A DNA stretch of 64,000 nucleotides from the NCBI GenBank assembly GCA_050084985.1, contig JBITNC010000001.1:203608001-203672000 (forward strand), written 5' to 3'. Position numbers and translations under genes: made by a program. Positions within the stretch are counted from its first letter, which is position 1, and the number at the start of each line of letters is the position of its first letter. Of this stretch, positions 48,880 to 59,984 are shown one piece after another. The notes under the pieces were generated by a model. It saw only the letters and a list, made by a program, of their open reading frames with translations, was not told where the DNA came from and did no database searches. This stretch comes from Nageia nagi. Taxonomy: Eukaryota > Pinophyta.

Positions 48880-49180
48880 AATCATTCCTTGAATGACTAC
48901 TTTATTTAGGATATATTTCAAACCCTCGTGATCTATGAAAAAAATGAATTTTGTAGATAAGAAATATTGATAAAAATTTTGAAGGGCATTTACCATAACT
49001 AGTGTTTCTTTCTCATTGATCGTATAATTCTTTTTTATGTCTATCATTTTTTAGGTGATGAAATAAATTGGATGGTCGATATTACCTTTATTGAGTTATG
49101 TCAATATAGCATCGATTGCTTGATTACTCGCATCTACTTGTACATGAAATTCCTTGGTCCAATCAGAGAATATTAGTATT
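48880..49180 (-). pseudogene. E4 RNase H
   Basis: Nearly full domain in one frame with two stops: FHVQVDASNQAIDAILT, LNKGNIDHPIYFIT, KMIDIKKNYTINEKETLVMV, NALQNFYQYFLSTKFIFFID, HEGLKYILNK. The catalytic Asp (VDAS), Glu (NEKE) and Asp (FIDHEGLK) positions are all present. E4 has only this one RNase H. Confidence 0.9.
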
Positions 49181-49219
49181 GAGGCTTTGGATAATTTGAG
49201 TGTCAATAAGTTGAAATTT

Positions 49220-50136
49220 TCTTAACATTTTTGTGACCAATAAAATGGTCAATTTTCTTGGTTACATCATTAATAGAGAAAGCTAAAGCTTCATAGTTTC
49301 TGATGAACTTCCTATAATACCTTATTGATCCTAAAAACCTTCTTATTTTTTTATTTTCAATAGAGGTATGTTTACCAGTATTGTGATCTTTTCTAGGTCT
49401 ACCAATAATCCTTCTTTATAAATAGTATATCCTAATAGAACTATATATGTTGTATCAAAGAGGTATTTTTTTAAAATTAAGTGATATTTGTAGTTGTTGA
49501 CATCATTCAAACATTAGTCTTAATACCTAGGTGTGGTTTTTCATCATTCCATATACTATCCAATTGTTTAGGTAGACTTTTAGAAAGTCATGAATAAATT
49601 TTTTAAAGGCTTGGATCATGATACGGGAAAAATACTATTGGTGCATTCTTAAGCTTTAATGGCATAATGTAATACATGAATGATTCCTATTCAGTTGTGA
49701 ATATTATTTTTGGGCAATACTCTTTCAAAATTTGGACTTTATGATATTTAAACAAAATATTGGTGGAGTATACCTCATTTCTAGCAATATTTTCTAAGGT
49801 TTCTTTTGTAAATGATGTGGGAAAAGAATCATGTTTATAGGCTTTGTTAACTTCTTGAAATTCTACATAAATTTTTAGATCCCCTATCTTTTTATATTGG
49901 ATCATATTAGGGCTAATCCATTTAGTATTATCAATTGGTGATATGAAGCCTGGTTCAACCTAAAATGTCCACCTAAATTCTACCTCAAAACTAGATACAA
50001 AATTATAATATAAGTAAGTAAACACCATTACATATTCATAAATATGTTTTGGCATTCCATGTTTGAGTTTAATGTAGTCATTGCAGATGATCCTCAAGTG
50101 GATGGAAATGATCAATTTTTATTTTCACCCAAGTTA
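49220..50136 (-). pseudogene. E4 reverse transcriptase
   Basis: Minus reading: VEPGFISPIDNTKWISPNMI, KIGDLKIYVEFQEVNKAYKH, DSFPTSFTKETLENIARNEV, then KYHKVQILKEYCPKIIFTTE. In another frame FKKFIHDFLKVYLNNWIVYG, where the catalytic YxDD reads YLNN (both Asp lost), then CQQLQISLN and a degraded thumb to 49220 (GRPRKDHNTGK, YYRKF). Cut on the upstream side by the 3.05-kb insertion or a deletion, so the N-terminal RT and protease are not contiguous. Confidence 0.9.
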
Positions 50137-51700
50137 TGTGATAGCCCATTTTCTAAAATGCATCTACCATGCACTTGTTTCAACTAAACACTCGTGATTC
50201 AAAAATCTTCCATGTTTAACTCACCTATATCAATTATGACCTTCAGGTTCTTCTTAGGGCCCATACACCTAAAATGGGGCATATTTTTCTCATCACTTCA
50301 TGCTACCTCATGATAGTGGTCTAATAGGGTATGCCAAATGGATCAAGTTCTCATCACTTTCCATGAAAGAACTTAATGTTAATTTCACTACCCTAAAATT
50401 AATTGATGTACTTTTGCCTACCCATAATACATGTAATAGACCACCACTTTAACCTATAGTAACTACTTTCCCATAACTCTTGTAGTTACTACCTTTCATC
50501 AATTGTTAACTTGCCCATTATATTTAACTAGGTGTTAATCATAGGGGTAGAACTAGCCTTGCATTTTTTATCTTAATTTCCTAACACCTATAGGTTAAAT
50601 CTAAACCATTCTCTTCCATCTAAGTTTTTTCTTAACTTAAATAAATAAATATTTATTAATATACTTATCATGAATGTACAACTATATAATTTAAATGCTA
50701 AGCATGAAATTCATTTACATAAACCAACCATGCTATTATCGAATCTATTCATAAAATATTACATCATATGACCATAAAGGTTACACATTTCATTGCTCAT
50801 CGAGATATAAGTTTACAACATTACTTTTTCAATTTGTAAAACCAAATATTCTATTTTTATCTATCTCATAAATCTTGAACCACCAAGGTATCATCCTTCG
50901 AATTCAACCACTTGCTAGATGTTTTCAAGATCAGAGATAGAACTTTCTTTTATATTTCACTAAGGTAACATGCAATGCATTTTCATAATAGGTTTGCATT
51001 TATTCATTCTAACCCAATGAATAACTATGCCCAACATCTTTATTTTATCATGATTGCTATTTTCATAGTTTATGCATTCAACATATGAAGATATGCATTC
51101 CAATTTTATAAAAACAATGACCATCATTTACTCTCATAAATAATACTTCTATTATCATAACTTATGCATGAAATGTTCACTACAAAATGCATAATTAGCA
51201 AGAAAAAACATAGGTACATTAATTCAATTTACACAATAAATTTAAGCACCTCTCTTAAAATATTTCCAACTTCCTTGGACAACATTATAACAATAATACT
51301 TGATTAATTCTACTTTAATATGAATGCAAAAATAGATACACCAACATTAATGTAAAATCTTACACATTACACTTAATATTTAAAACTTTCTCTTTTAAAT
51401 AATTAAATGTATATTTTCATATAAATAAATATTTTAAAAACCTATTTTTTAAATATTAAGAACATTAATATTTTGAAAATCTTGTTTTAAAATATTTATT
51501 TAATTTTAATTCCCAATTTTCAAATATTAAAAATTATAATATTTAAAAATGCTAATTAAAACATTTAGTATTTGAAATTTCAATTAAAAATACTAAATCA
51601 TTAATATTTTTAAAAATCTAAATTTAAAATCTTAAAATTAATATTATTTTTAATTTGTAAATTTTTAAACTTTAAAAAAAAATTAAACAAACCCTTTTTT

Positions 51701-51722
51701 AAATAATAATAATAATAATAAT
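51701..51722. repeat. (AAT)n microsatellite
   Basis: About seven AAT units directly before a perfect hairpin. Confidence 0.9.
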
Positions 51723-51749
51723 CTTTGTTAATTAACATTAACAAAGATT
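51720..51749. repeat. Perfect 13-bp inverted repeat
   Basis: AATCTTTGTTAAT, loop TAAC, ATTAACAAAGATT. All 13 pairs match. It sits in the most AT-rich part of the 3.05-kb insertion. Confidence 0.9.
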
Positions 51750-51849
51750 ACACACATTAATTTTATTCAAGTTATAATATATAAAAGGAACACTTTTTAA
51801 TATTATAACTCTCTTTTTTATATAGAAAATTGGAAATGTAACACATAAA

Positions 51850-52510
51850 TAATATCAAATTTGGATTGAAATCTTGTTTTCAAGAGATCAAATCTAGAGT
51901 TTAAGTTAATCATTTTCAATTCCAAAAAATGAGTTTTGCTCATCTTTCTAAGCTCTACACATAGAACACTTGAAACTAGAATTTAATCATATTTTTATAT
52001 ATCTAAATTTCATCTAAAAAAGTTTATTTTATTCTTTTTTTTACTGATTTTAGAAAAAGATATGTATAGGTTACACAAAAATTAATTTTTAAATACTGAT
52101 TTTAGAAACCAAAATCTCAACATCCAATAATCCATTTTCAAAATAGATACATGGGTTTTGTTCTTTTTTTCCAAAATCTTCACAAAGAACTCTTAAATTT
52201 TGAATTTGAACATATTTATACTCATATAAAATTTCTTTGAAAAATATGTTTTGTTCTTATTTTTTAACTGAAAAATATATGTATAGGTTGTACAACTAGT
52301 TTTTAAACTTAAATTTTAGAGGCCAAAATCTCATCTTCTACGAAATCATTTTAAAAAAATCAAAACATGAGTTTTGTTCTTCTTTCTAAGTTCTATCTAG
52401 AGAGTACAAAAAACTCAAATTTGAACTAAAATTACCAAGTTTAGATCTTATTAAAAACTTTATTTCTACATTTTTTTTTGAAATGTAAAAAAATCATAAT
52501 TTTGCTTATT
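51850..52510. repeat. Diverged about 220-bp tandem repeat, three units
   Basis: Each unit carries, in order, CCAAAATCTCA-like, ATGAGTTTTGTTCTT-like, AAGTTCT/AAATCTT-like, AATTTGAAC-like and ATATGTATAGGTT-like segments. ATGRGTTTTGYTC recurs at about 51929, 52151 and 52369, giving a period near 220 bp. Confidence 0.7.
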
Positions 52511-53189
52511 TCAACTATAGTTTTGAATTGAACACAAAAATGAAATACCAATATCCATACTTTGATTTTAAGCATTATTCTACAACGAATAAACTAAAAA
52601 TCTTTTCACTCTCTCTAATTTCAAAAGCACAAAATTGAAGAAAGCTTACATATAATTTGTCAATTCATTTCCAAATTCCAAATGTATTTTTATGAATGAT
52701 AAATAACAAATCATGCTCATACAAACAAAATTGAAATGGAGAAAATCTTATTTGAATTTGCATAGAAAATATGCAAATGCAATTTGAATCCTTACTCTAG
52801 CTTCCTCTTTTCTTTCCAAAGACCAAGTAACCAAGCAAATGATAAGAAGCATGATAAATAGGAATAGAAAATGGTCATGAATGGTTGCTCAACCCTCTTG
52901 AGATATTTTTCTCCCAAAACTTCCTGGAAGTTTCTTCTTGAGAGCAAAACTCCAAAAATGCAAGAATGATAAATTAAAACCTAAATGATTTTCTTTTCCT
53001 TTTGTTCTAATGCACAACTTAACATTATCTAAAAAATAATATTTTTAATAAATGCATTAAAATATAAAATTATTTAGTTACTTAAATGTGCATTTCTAAT
53101 TTCTTATACAATGCTCACAAATTAATTAGAAATAATCAATCAAATAATCACCTAATATTTTCCCCTTTTTCTTGAAAATGGTGTCATCA

Positions 53190-54250
53190 AACTTTGATAA
53201 TTTCTATAGACATATCTCTTTTGAAATTCAACAAACTTGATGTCCCAACTTAGTTATATATGCTCATTTTGATGCAACTCATGATTTCTCACATTCCACA
53301 TCATCATACCAATCTTAGAATTAGTCTTTAAGGAACCACTATGGAAAGATACTTGACCATCACCTATGGGATTAATGTAATCCAAAAATTTATTCATTTA
53401 TTTTCTTATATTCAAAAGTGTATAGGTTAATTAAACCCATCAAATTACTACCATTGTTGCTCTAATTATTGCTACTCTAGTTGGCTACTTCAGTGTATGC
53501 ACCTCTCATACCTTTGTTCAGTGGAATGTGTAGTTTATAGTCATCTTTATAAAGGACCAGTTCTTAATTATTATTATTGATAATATAATTATTATCCACA
53601 AACCATTATAGATCTAGTAAGGTTGTATATTCTAAATTTTTGGTATCGACCACATCTATTACATCAAATGTAACCAATGAAGTGATTCCTAAAAAGGAAA
53701 TTGACATTTCTCATAATAGTCCTAGGGATGGACCTGAAGAGCCATCTACTACTGAAATATTATATTATATCAGTTCTAAGGGAAGACATCCTAATTATTT
53801 TTATATTTTAGCAGGAAGGAGATTTATACATTCATTACAACTTCCATTAGTATGGGTTTCTTTTTCCAAATTTCCAATTCTTTACTTACTCTCTTATCGA
53901 TTTATTTCTTCTAACTTGCTAAGCTCACATAATCATTTTAATAGGGTATTATATCAATTATTGAGAATATGCTTCTATTTGAGTCACTTAATAACCTTAT
54001 TTTTATAATATTTAGATAATTTGTTGGGTTATTCAAATAATATTATGATGTTAGGCATGATCTAGATATTTTTGTTTTAATATAATTTGTTGTACTACTA
54101 CTTGAATGAATCCTATTTTCTTTGCTCCTAATCGAGTTATTATATATACAAAAGGTACATCTAGAATGATTTATCCTCTTAAGATTAGTGTTGGATGTGT
54201 CAGGTTGTCCTAAAGGTTTATTTTGGTTATGGTGCTTTAGAAGTAGAATA
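53190..54250. other. E4 interval between insertion and gag, protease expected but not seen
   Basis: By position the protease should lie here on the minus strand. I find short plausible stretches (DDYKLHIPLNKGMRGAYTEV near 53560-53500) but no DSG or ILG motif. A 122-codon plus-strand frame at 53640-54008 has no recognisable content. Confidence 0.35.
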
Positions 54251-54259
54251 AAATGGTAC

Positions 54260-55560
54260 CCATTGAGTTGCTTTCACATTTGAATTGTTGTTGTTGTTAG
54301 TTTTCAATATTCTAGTATACATATCTTGGAATAATTTAGGGCATTCAATGAAGCTATGGTCATTCATCATTTGGTATAATTGGCATCTCAAGAATACTCA
54401 AGGATGTGAACACTCCTATTATCGATGGGAAAAATTACCACAATTAAAATATTATGGTCATTGATCTCCTCTACCACCCTAATATCCTCCTCAATATTCA
54501 TTCCCTCTACCACCATTACTTCCTTGTTTATCATAATAGTCATTAGGTGCATTATATTATTCTTATGATTGTTGTTGTTAAGCAAAGGTGATGATAGGTA
54601 TATATGTGACTCCTAATTCATTGATGAATGATGCTAGAGTTTGTTCGATAGTCTAGAATTTTGATGTTTGGTATTATTTTGCTAAAATTGCCTATGGATT
54701 TCTTTGTAAATCTTCATCAATACCATCTAATAAGTCCTTGCCTTCACATTGGTGAGTCCAATGGTTCTAGTATTCACATGTTCAATAACTTATTAATCCA
54801 TCTATACCATGGTTTTGAACACTACTTACTAAACAATATTTGGTATTGTTAAATCATGAAATGCAAAAATATTGATAATATTCTTGGTCAAATTTTCTAA
54901 GTGTTGGACACTCATTAGTCATATGTCCATCCTTAATACAAAGTTGACACCAAATTTCTCTACATTGTGGAGGCATTGTTGAATTCCCTTGCATAGATAG
55001 TTTATTGATTTTCTCTATTAGTTTTATTAGTTGACTTGATAAGTCATTATTAACGATGTTTACTTGCCATGGTTATGACTTGATTTTTACTTCCACTTGT
55101 AGGGCCTCAATGTATATTGGGTATATTTTTTCAATAACTCTTTTGAATTCCAATCGTAGTCCAGAAATAAATCATTCCACTTTTTGTTTCTTTGTCCTCA
55201 ATTCTTGTAATCTCCTTTGATTTTCTTTAAATATTTTATTGTATTCTTGTACTATTTCCCTAGTTCCCATGATAATTTCCCATATTTTACTTATGCTCTC
55301 TAGTATAACTTCTAGGAAATGGTATTCAACTTTAAAGGTTGCTATAATTTCATCCCATGATTTCACCATTTATATTTGGGTTATATTTTTATTAGATTTC
55401 ATAAACCATTGCAATACCTCATCTTTTAATTTAGTTGTGAACTCGATGATGAATGTACCTTAGTCTTTAATATGTCATCATGTCCATCCATTCTCTAGTA
55501 TAAATAAATGTTTCTTTGCATCATGGGTATCTTTTTGAAAGATCAATAATTTTGTATAAG
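54260..55560 (-). pseudogene. E4 gag with two zinc knuckles
   Basis: Retrotrans_gag-type core (55369-55172): VKSWDEIIATFKVEYHFLEV, IMGTREIVQEYNKIFKENQR, then FISGLRLEFKRVIEKIYPIY and SQLIKLIEKINKLSMQGN. First knuckle at about 54950-54900: CQLCIKDGHMTNECP, a perfect C-x2-C-x4-H-x4-C. A second lies at about 54385-54330: CQLYQMMNDHSFIECP, with the second Cys changed to Tyr. Between them is a Gly/Arg/Asn-rich stretch (54585-54388). The two-knuckle gag and the single RNase H set E4 apart from E1-E3. Confidence 0.85.
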
Positions 55561-57584
55561 TATCCATTTGTTGTGGTTGATGTGGTTATCATTACCATGG
55601 TTGGGCATTATGCTATTGTCATCTATTTGGTTAAGGGTTTGGTATTATTTTTTGATGATGTCAGTTGGAAGTCCTAGGTTGGTTCCTTTGTAGTTGTATA
55701 TCAAAATAGTTTTTACCTATAACATCAAAGATATCTTTAAATGGCAGTTGGAATTGAGGACTTTCCTTGTGTTTTAGGTCTCTTAAAATGAGTGACAAAA
55801 ATTCTCAAGATTTCAAGGTCATATAATGGTACGAGAGGTAAAGAGAAATTATGAGGGAATAGGTATTCTTCCTATTATATTTTCTAATTTACTATAGTTA
55901 TAAGGTTCATGTTGTTTTTTTTTTAGTGGTTAAGGGTATTATTACTCTCTCTATTTTTTTAGTAGTTACTTCATTTGTTTCTTATTTAGGGGTTTCTATT
56001 CCTTCTTCTATTATCAAGCTAGGTAAGGCTATATGTTCCATATCTAACCCATTCTCCTATGGTATTTGTTGATATTATGTGTTAAGAGACATAAGAAAAA
56101 ATAATTTTGATAAGTTGGTGGTAATAGAATCTATTATTCTCTTGATTCTTTGAGAAGTAGCATTATTTAGTTGAGATAGTGTCTCTCTTCTTTGATACTC
56201 ATAATTTTGTGGTATGGGTTTGGTGATATCAATTGCTTGGGGTCTAGAATTAGTTTCCATAGGTTCCTCTATCCTTGTTATTATTACTAGATTCTCAACA
56301 TCTCTATCAGTGATCTCATTTGGTTAATCTATTAAGGGTTGAATCATGTTATCTAATGTATTATCAAATTGATTTGAAATAAGAACCCCTTTCATAATTT
56401 TGGGTGATCAATGGTCCAAATGAGCTATTATCATACTCATTTGTATGTTTCTTTACTACTAAAAATCCTTATATGCTATCTCCCTCAGTGTTCACTGCTA
56501 TTTCCATTGGTGGTCATTTGTTAGTCACTATTTCCTTAGTGGTATCTCTATTTTCCACCAATTCATGATCTATTCTATCCTTGGTTGTTCTTTCTTTGAT
56601 ATCTCACCCAATTTCCACATGGTTATCTACCATTTCCTGAACTTTTAATAAGTCATCTTCCAAATTTGGTCCTAGTAGTAAATTTAGTTCCCTAGTCCTA
56701 TCTATCTCTATTTGTAACTTCTTATTTTCTATGTCCTTTTTTTGTTGATCCCGTAATTAGTTTTCATATAATTTCCTTAGTGTGGTGGAATTGGTGGCCT
56801 CATTTTAATTCATTTTTGTATATTTTCTCTTTTTAAATTTGGAGCTTATCACTTGATCATATCCTCCTTTTATAAGTTCACCTATCAATCATCATGTCTT
56901 TCCCTATCATCTCTTTTCCCCTTGTACCCTTTCATCCCTTCGTACTAATTCTTAATTAATCTTTATTCCCACCATATTTTCTCCCTACCCCCCTCCCCTG
57001 GGTGCCTCCCCTCTACAAGTGGGAGAGAGTGTCTAGGGTAGCCCCTTTCTTAATCAGATACCTTTTACAAGTCTATGAAAGGTTTTCTAAAAATATTTTC
57101 CTGGGTCCCTTAAAGAATCTTTCTCTTCCTACTTCCCATGACACCTACTTTTGAAGTGAAACTTGGTGGTATAGGTTTCCAAGGTATTATGTACCCACCC
57201 ATCGACTTTCTATGTCCAAGACTATGTTGATTTTTCTAGTTGTAGTAAATTCTCTTTATCCGACCTGATTTTTGGAATAAGAATGTGTGTTTGAAATTCT
57301 TATTGTTTGGTTATCCACTTCATAAATACATCATGAAATTGATAGAAAAATAATTTGTAGCTTCCATATCCATGAACTAGGTCCATAAATTTTGCTTTAC
57401 TATATCCAATCCACTGAGTAATCTACTTCATAAAGTTTTTCAATTCCCTTGAAAACCAATTTTGCAATATTTTTTATGAAGGAAGAAAAGGTACCCACTT
57501 GTAACTATTACTCTACATTCCACTCAACCATTGAATCCTCTATTTTGTATATATCCTAAAAATGAAATTATTGATCAAAAGGAT
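55561..57584 (-). other. E4 gag N-terminal extension and leader
   Basis: Minus-strand fragments of Gln/Asn/Thr-rich coding character occur up to about 56260 (QAIDITKPIPQNYEYQRRET). A possible charged, Lys-rich piece lies at 56740-56850. From about 56900 to the LTR no frame is seen; a C-run cluster lies at 56983-57011. The primer-binding site should be at 57560-57584 but is not identified. Confidence 0.45.
56983..57011 (-). other. Possible G-quadruplex tract
   Basis: Minus strand carries G runs of 4, 4, 6 and 3 within 29 bases (plus strand CCC, CCCCCC, CCCC, CCCC). It stands out in sequence of low GC. Confidence 0.6.
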
Positions 57585-57920
57585 TGATCAGTAGGGTTCT
57601 TATCTATAATCAAGAGTCAATGGGAAAATGGAAAGGAGGAATAGAATAATAAGAGACAAGTAATTAAGCCACAATGAAAAGGGTATCAAGCCTTTTATTA
57701 GTAATAATTTATATAAGTTGATTACAAATGATATAATTATTATACACTCAACTCTCACACACTCTCTATCCTTGATTCTCTTCTTATCAAGCCTATTTGG
57801 TGGTCTATGGAGTCATGTCTTTTTAGTCAAAGTTGATGGAGTGGCTAACTAATAGTATATGGTTTCTAACTACTAATTATATTTAATTGATTTACATCAT
57901 GAAATTCTCTTCTGGTAACA
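57585..57920 (-). repeat. E4-type LTR, right copy (5' LTR by orientation)
   Basis: Mate of 11349-11688. Minus strand TGTTACCAGAAG ... CCCTACTGATCA. Gag lies to its left in minus orientation, as expected for a 5' LTR. The right flank AGGGG does not match the left flank of the mate. Confidence 0.72.
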
Positions 57921-58035
57921 AGGGGGTTAGAGGAATATAGAGGCATTTGGGATTGCGAGAGGAGAGGAGGTGATATTAGAGAGGAGATGAGGCTAGATAA
58001 GGCAAGATGAGGGGGGATATGGGAGGACAAGGTGG
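57921..58035. other. Purine-rich patch
   Basis: About 115 bp dominated by A and G on the plus strand (GAGAGGAGAGGAGGTGATAT type), far richer in G than its neighbours. No frame is recognised. Confidence 0.6.
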
Positions 58036-58074
58036 TAGTGGGTAATTCAATCCATAACCTTCCATTATTCATCT

Positions 58075-58500
58075 ATGAGATTGTATTCTTCTACATTTTT
58101 AATATCTATGCTTTGTAATTTTTTGCATTCTTTTAGAAAATTTATGAATCTTGTAATTATTGTATACCATAAAACCATATTTTTATCATGCATATTATCA
58201 AACAAATCTCAAGTATTGTATTATTCTTCCACATTATTCATATATATATGGGCCTTTAATTTTTAGAAAACCCATTTTATGTATTGCATAATCATTATAT
58301 ACACTCAAAATTTATTTATGTCATGCATCTTGTTAAATAAATATTGTATTTTGTATTATTATTTTACATTTTTCATATGTTTATAGGCCTTTAATTTTTA
58401 GAAAATGCATTTTATTATGTTGTGCAACTATTGCAAACTATGAAATTGTATTTGTGTTATGCATCTTGTTAAATAAATCTTGAGTCTTGTACATCAGGAC
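58075..58500 (-). pseudogene. Degenerate PPR gene fragments
   Basis: Minus strand shows two units 135 bp apart (GGCCTTTAATTTTTAGAAAA at 58251 and 58386), each followed by a CATGCATCTTGTTAAATAAAT-type block. That block corresponds, read on the minus strand, to the ELFNKM helix of the PPR units at 58.9-59.8 kb. Shrunken, frameshifted remnants of the same gene. Confidence 0.55.
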
Positions 58501-58890
58501 ACTCATAACCACAACACTATATTTACAAACACTAAGTAGTCACATGCAAACACCCAATTCAAGGTTTATGGGTATTTTGATAGTGAGGTTCAAAGCTTCC
58601 TAAAGATAACCTACATAAACCATAACATTTGATTTATAGGCACCAAGTAGCCACTTACATACACCTAATTTAGGGTTTATGGGTATTTTAGAAGTGAATT
58701 TCAAAGCTTCCTCAAGATAGCCTACACAAACTATAACATTCAATTTACAAGAACTAAGTAGACACATCCACACACCTGATTATGTGTTTATGGGTATTTT
58801 GGTAGTGAAGTTCAAAGCTCCCTTAAAATATCTTGCATAAATCACAATATTTCATTTACAAGTCCCCAAGTACACACATACATACATCAA
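58500..58890 (-). repeat. 111-bp in-frame tandem repeat (PPR C-terminal type unit)
   Basis: CAAAGCTTCC-type landmarks fall at 58591, 58702 and 58813, exactly 111 bp apart, i.e. 37 codons. The minus reading of a unit: EALKFTSKIPINPKLGVCKW, then LLGAYKSNVMVYVGYL. The LLGA.KS segment resembles the LLGAC segment that follows the last PPR in PLS-class proteins. Confidence 0.85.
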
Positions 58891-59810
58891 ATTCATTGAA
58901 TTCCATGAAGACCTATCTACATCATGAATCTTGTTAAATAATTCTTAGGCCTTATGTATTCTTCCACTTTTTCATACATACCTTGTAGGGCTTTCATAAC
59001 CACAACATTCAATGCAAAATCATTTTTAATTACTCTTTGGTATATTTCCATACCTTCTTCTAGAGATCCATGGTGGCATATCATACAATCATTACATTCC
59101 ATGAAACTATGTTTGCATCTTATTAAATAATTATCATGCCTTGTGTATTCTTCCACATTTTTCATGCATTCCTATCAAGGGTTTCAAAACCATAACATTT
59201 GATGAAAAACCATTTTCAACTACTATATTATGGATGTCCATACCTTCTTATAGAGCTCTCAAGTTGACACATGCTGGAAGAATGGTAGCAAAGTTTACAT
59301 ATTTTGGCTTTACATCTAACAATTGGATTTGCTTAAAAATTTCTAGATCCTTTTCAGAAAACTAATTTTGTGCATACCATATGATCATTGCATTCCATGA
59401 AACTACCTTTGCATCTTGTTAATCAATTCTCAAGCCTTATGTATTCTTCCATATTTTATGCACATGCATATCATGGCTTTTACAATAACACCATTCAATG
59501 CAAAACCATTTTCAACTACTCTTTAATGAATATCCATACCTTATTCTAGATCTCTCGTGGTGGCACATGCTAGAAGAATGTTGGAAAAGGTTATAGATTT
59601 TTGCTTTACATTTGACAATTGCATCTATTTAAAAGTTTATAGAGCCTTTTTAGAAAACCAATTTTATGCATATCTTGCTATCATTGAAACTATCTCTGCA
59701 TCATGCATCTTGTTAAAAAATTCTCAAGCCTTCTGTATTCTTCCACATCTTTCAAATATTCCTATCATGGTATTCATAATAATTTAATGTAAAAACTTAT
59801 TTCTCAATTT
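58891..59810 (-). pseudogene. PLS-class pentatricopeptide repeat protein, pseudogene
   Basis: PPR proteins bind organelle RNA through 31-36-residue helical hairpins. Minus reading of 59390-59120: VSWNAMIIWYAQN, SEKDLEIFKQIQLLDVKPKY, VNFATILPACVNLRAL, EGMDIHNIVVENGFSSNVMV, then MHEKCGRIHKA. This is one complete P-L-S triplet with two stops. Adjacent triplets at 59700-59400 (MQLSNVKQKSITFSNILLAC) and 59165-58920 (GSLEEGMEIYQRVIKNDFAL, then MYEK) are shorter or shifted. The period is about 300 bp, as expected for a triplet of about 100 residues. No start codon or DYW end was identified. Confidence 0.9.
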
Positions 59811-59984
59811 TGGTATGTGCCTCTAGTTCAAAATTACCATGATTCAAGGTGCCCACAAAAAATTAAAATTAAAAATACAACTAATATCAAATGATTTCTC
59901 AAAAAAAAAAAACTCTAGTATCTTCAAACATTAGAACACGATAGAGTTATAGGATTAACAAAGCTAAAAAAATATGTAGGTCAT

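Larger units (their letters stand above)
50137..53189. mobile_element. 3.05-kb insertion with inverted ends in E4 (solo LTR or non-autonomous element)
   Basis: Left end TGTGATAGCCCATTTTCTAAA and right end TTGAAAATGGTGTCATCA are imperfect inverted repeats (CCATTTTC matched). Ends are TG...CA. Flanks AAGTT (50131-50135) and AACTT (53190-53194) differ in one base, but one base lies between AAGTT and the TG. No reading frame anywhere inside. It is markedly more AT-rich than the surroundings and contains three diverged tandem units of about 220 bp. Best guess is a long solo LTR; a foldback-like or TIR element is the alternative. Confidence 0.5.
11349..57920 (-). mobile_element. E4: outer Ty3/gypsy element of the nest (proposed extent)
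   Basis: Two about 340-bp direct repeats (11349-11688 and 57585-57920) have TG...CA ends. The left copy has a polypurine tract immediately inside it for a minus-strand element. A minus-strand gag with zinc knuckles (54.3-55.6 kb) and a single-RNase-H pol (47.57-50.14 kb) lie between them, in the right order for the right-hand copy to be the 5' LTR. The proposed element is interrupted by E2+E3 (15419-44659) and by a 3.05-kb insertion (50137-53189), leaving about 14 kb of its own. The flanks TCAAT and AGGGG do not match, so no target duplication supports the pairing. The two repeats may instead be independent copies. Confidence 0.5.

Noticed and set aside
53640-54008. 122-codon plus-strand frame as a host gene
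   Set aside because: No domain, no repeats of hydrophobic or catalytic pattern, and it sits in the expected gag-protease interval of a minus-strand element. The length alone is not convincing at this base composition.
58500-58890. CRISPR-like or satellite array
   Set aside because: Three units, in-frame with a PPR-type peptide, no spacers; a coding duplication explains it.
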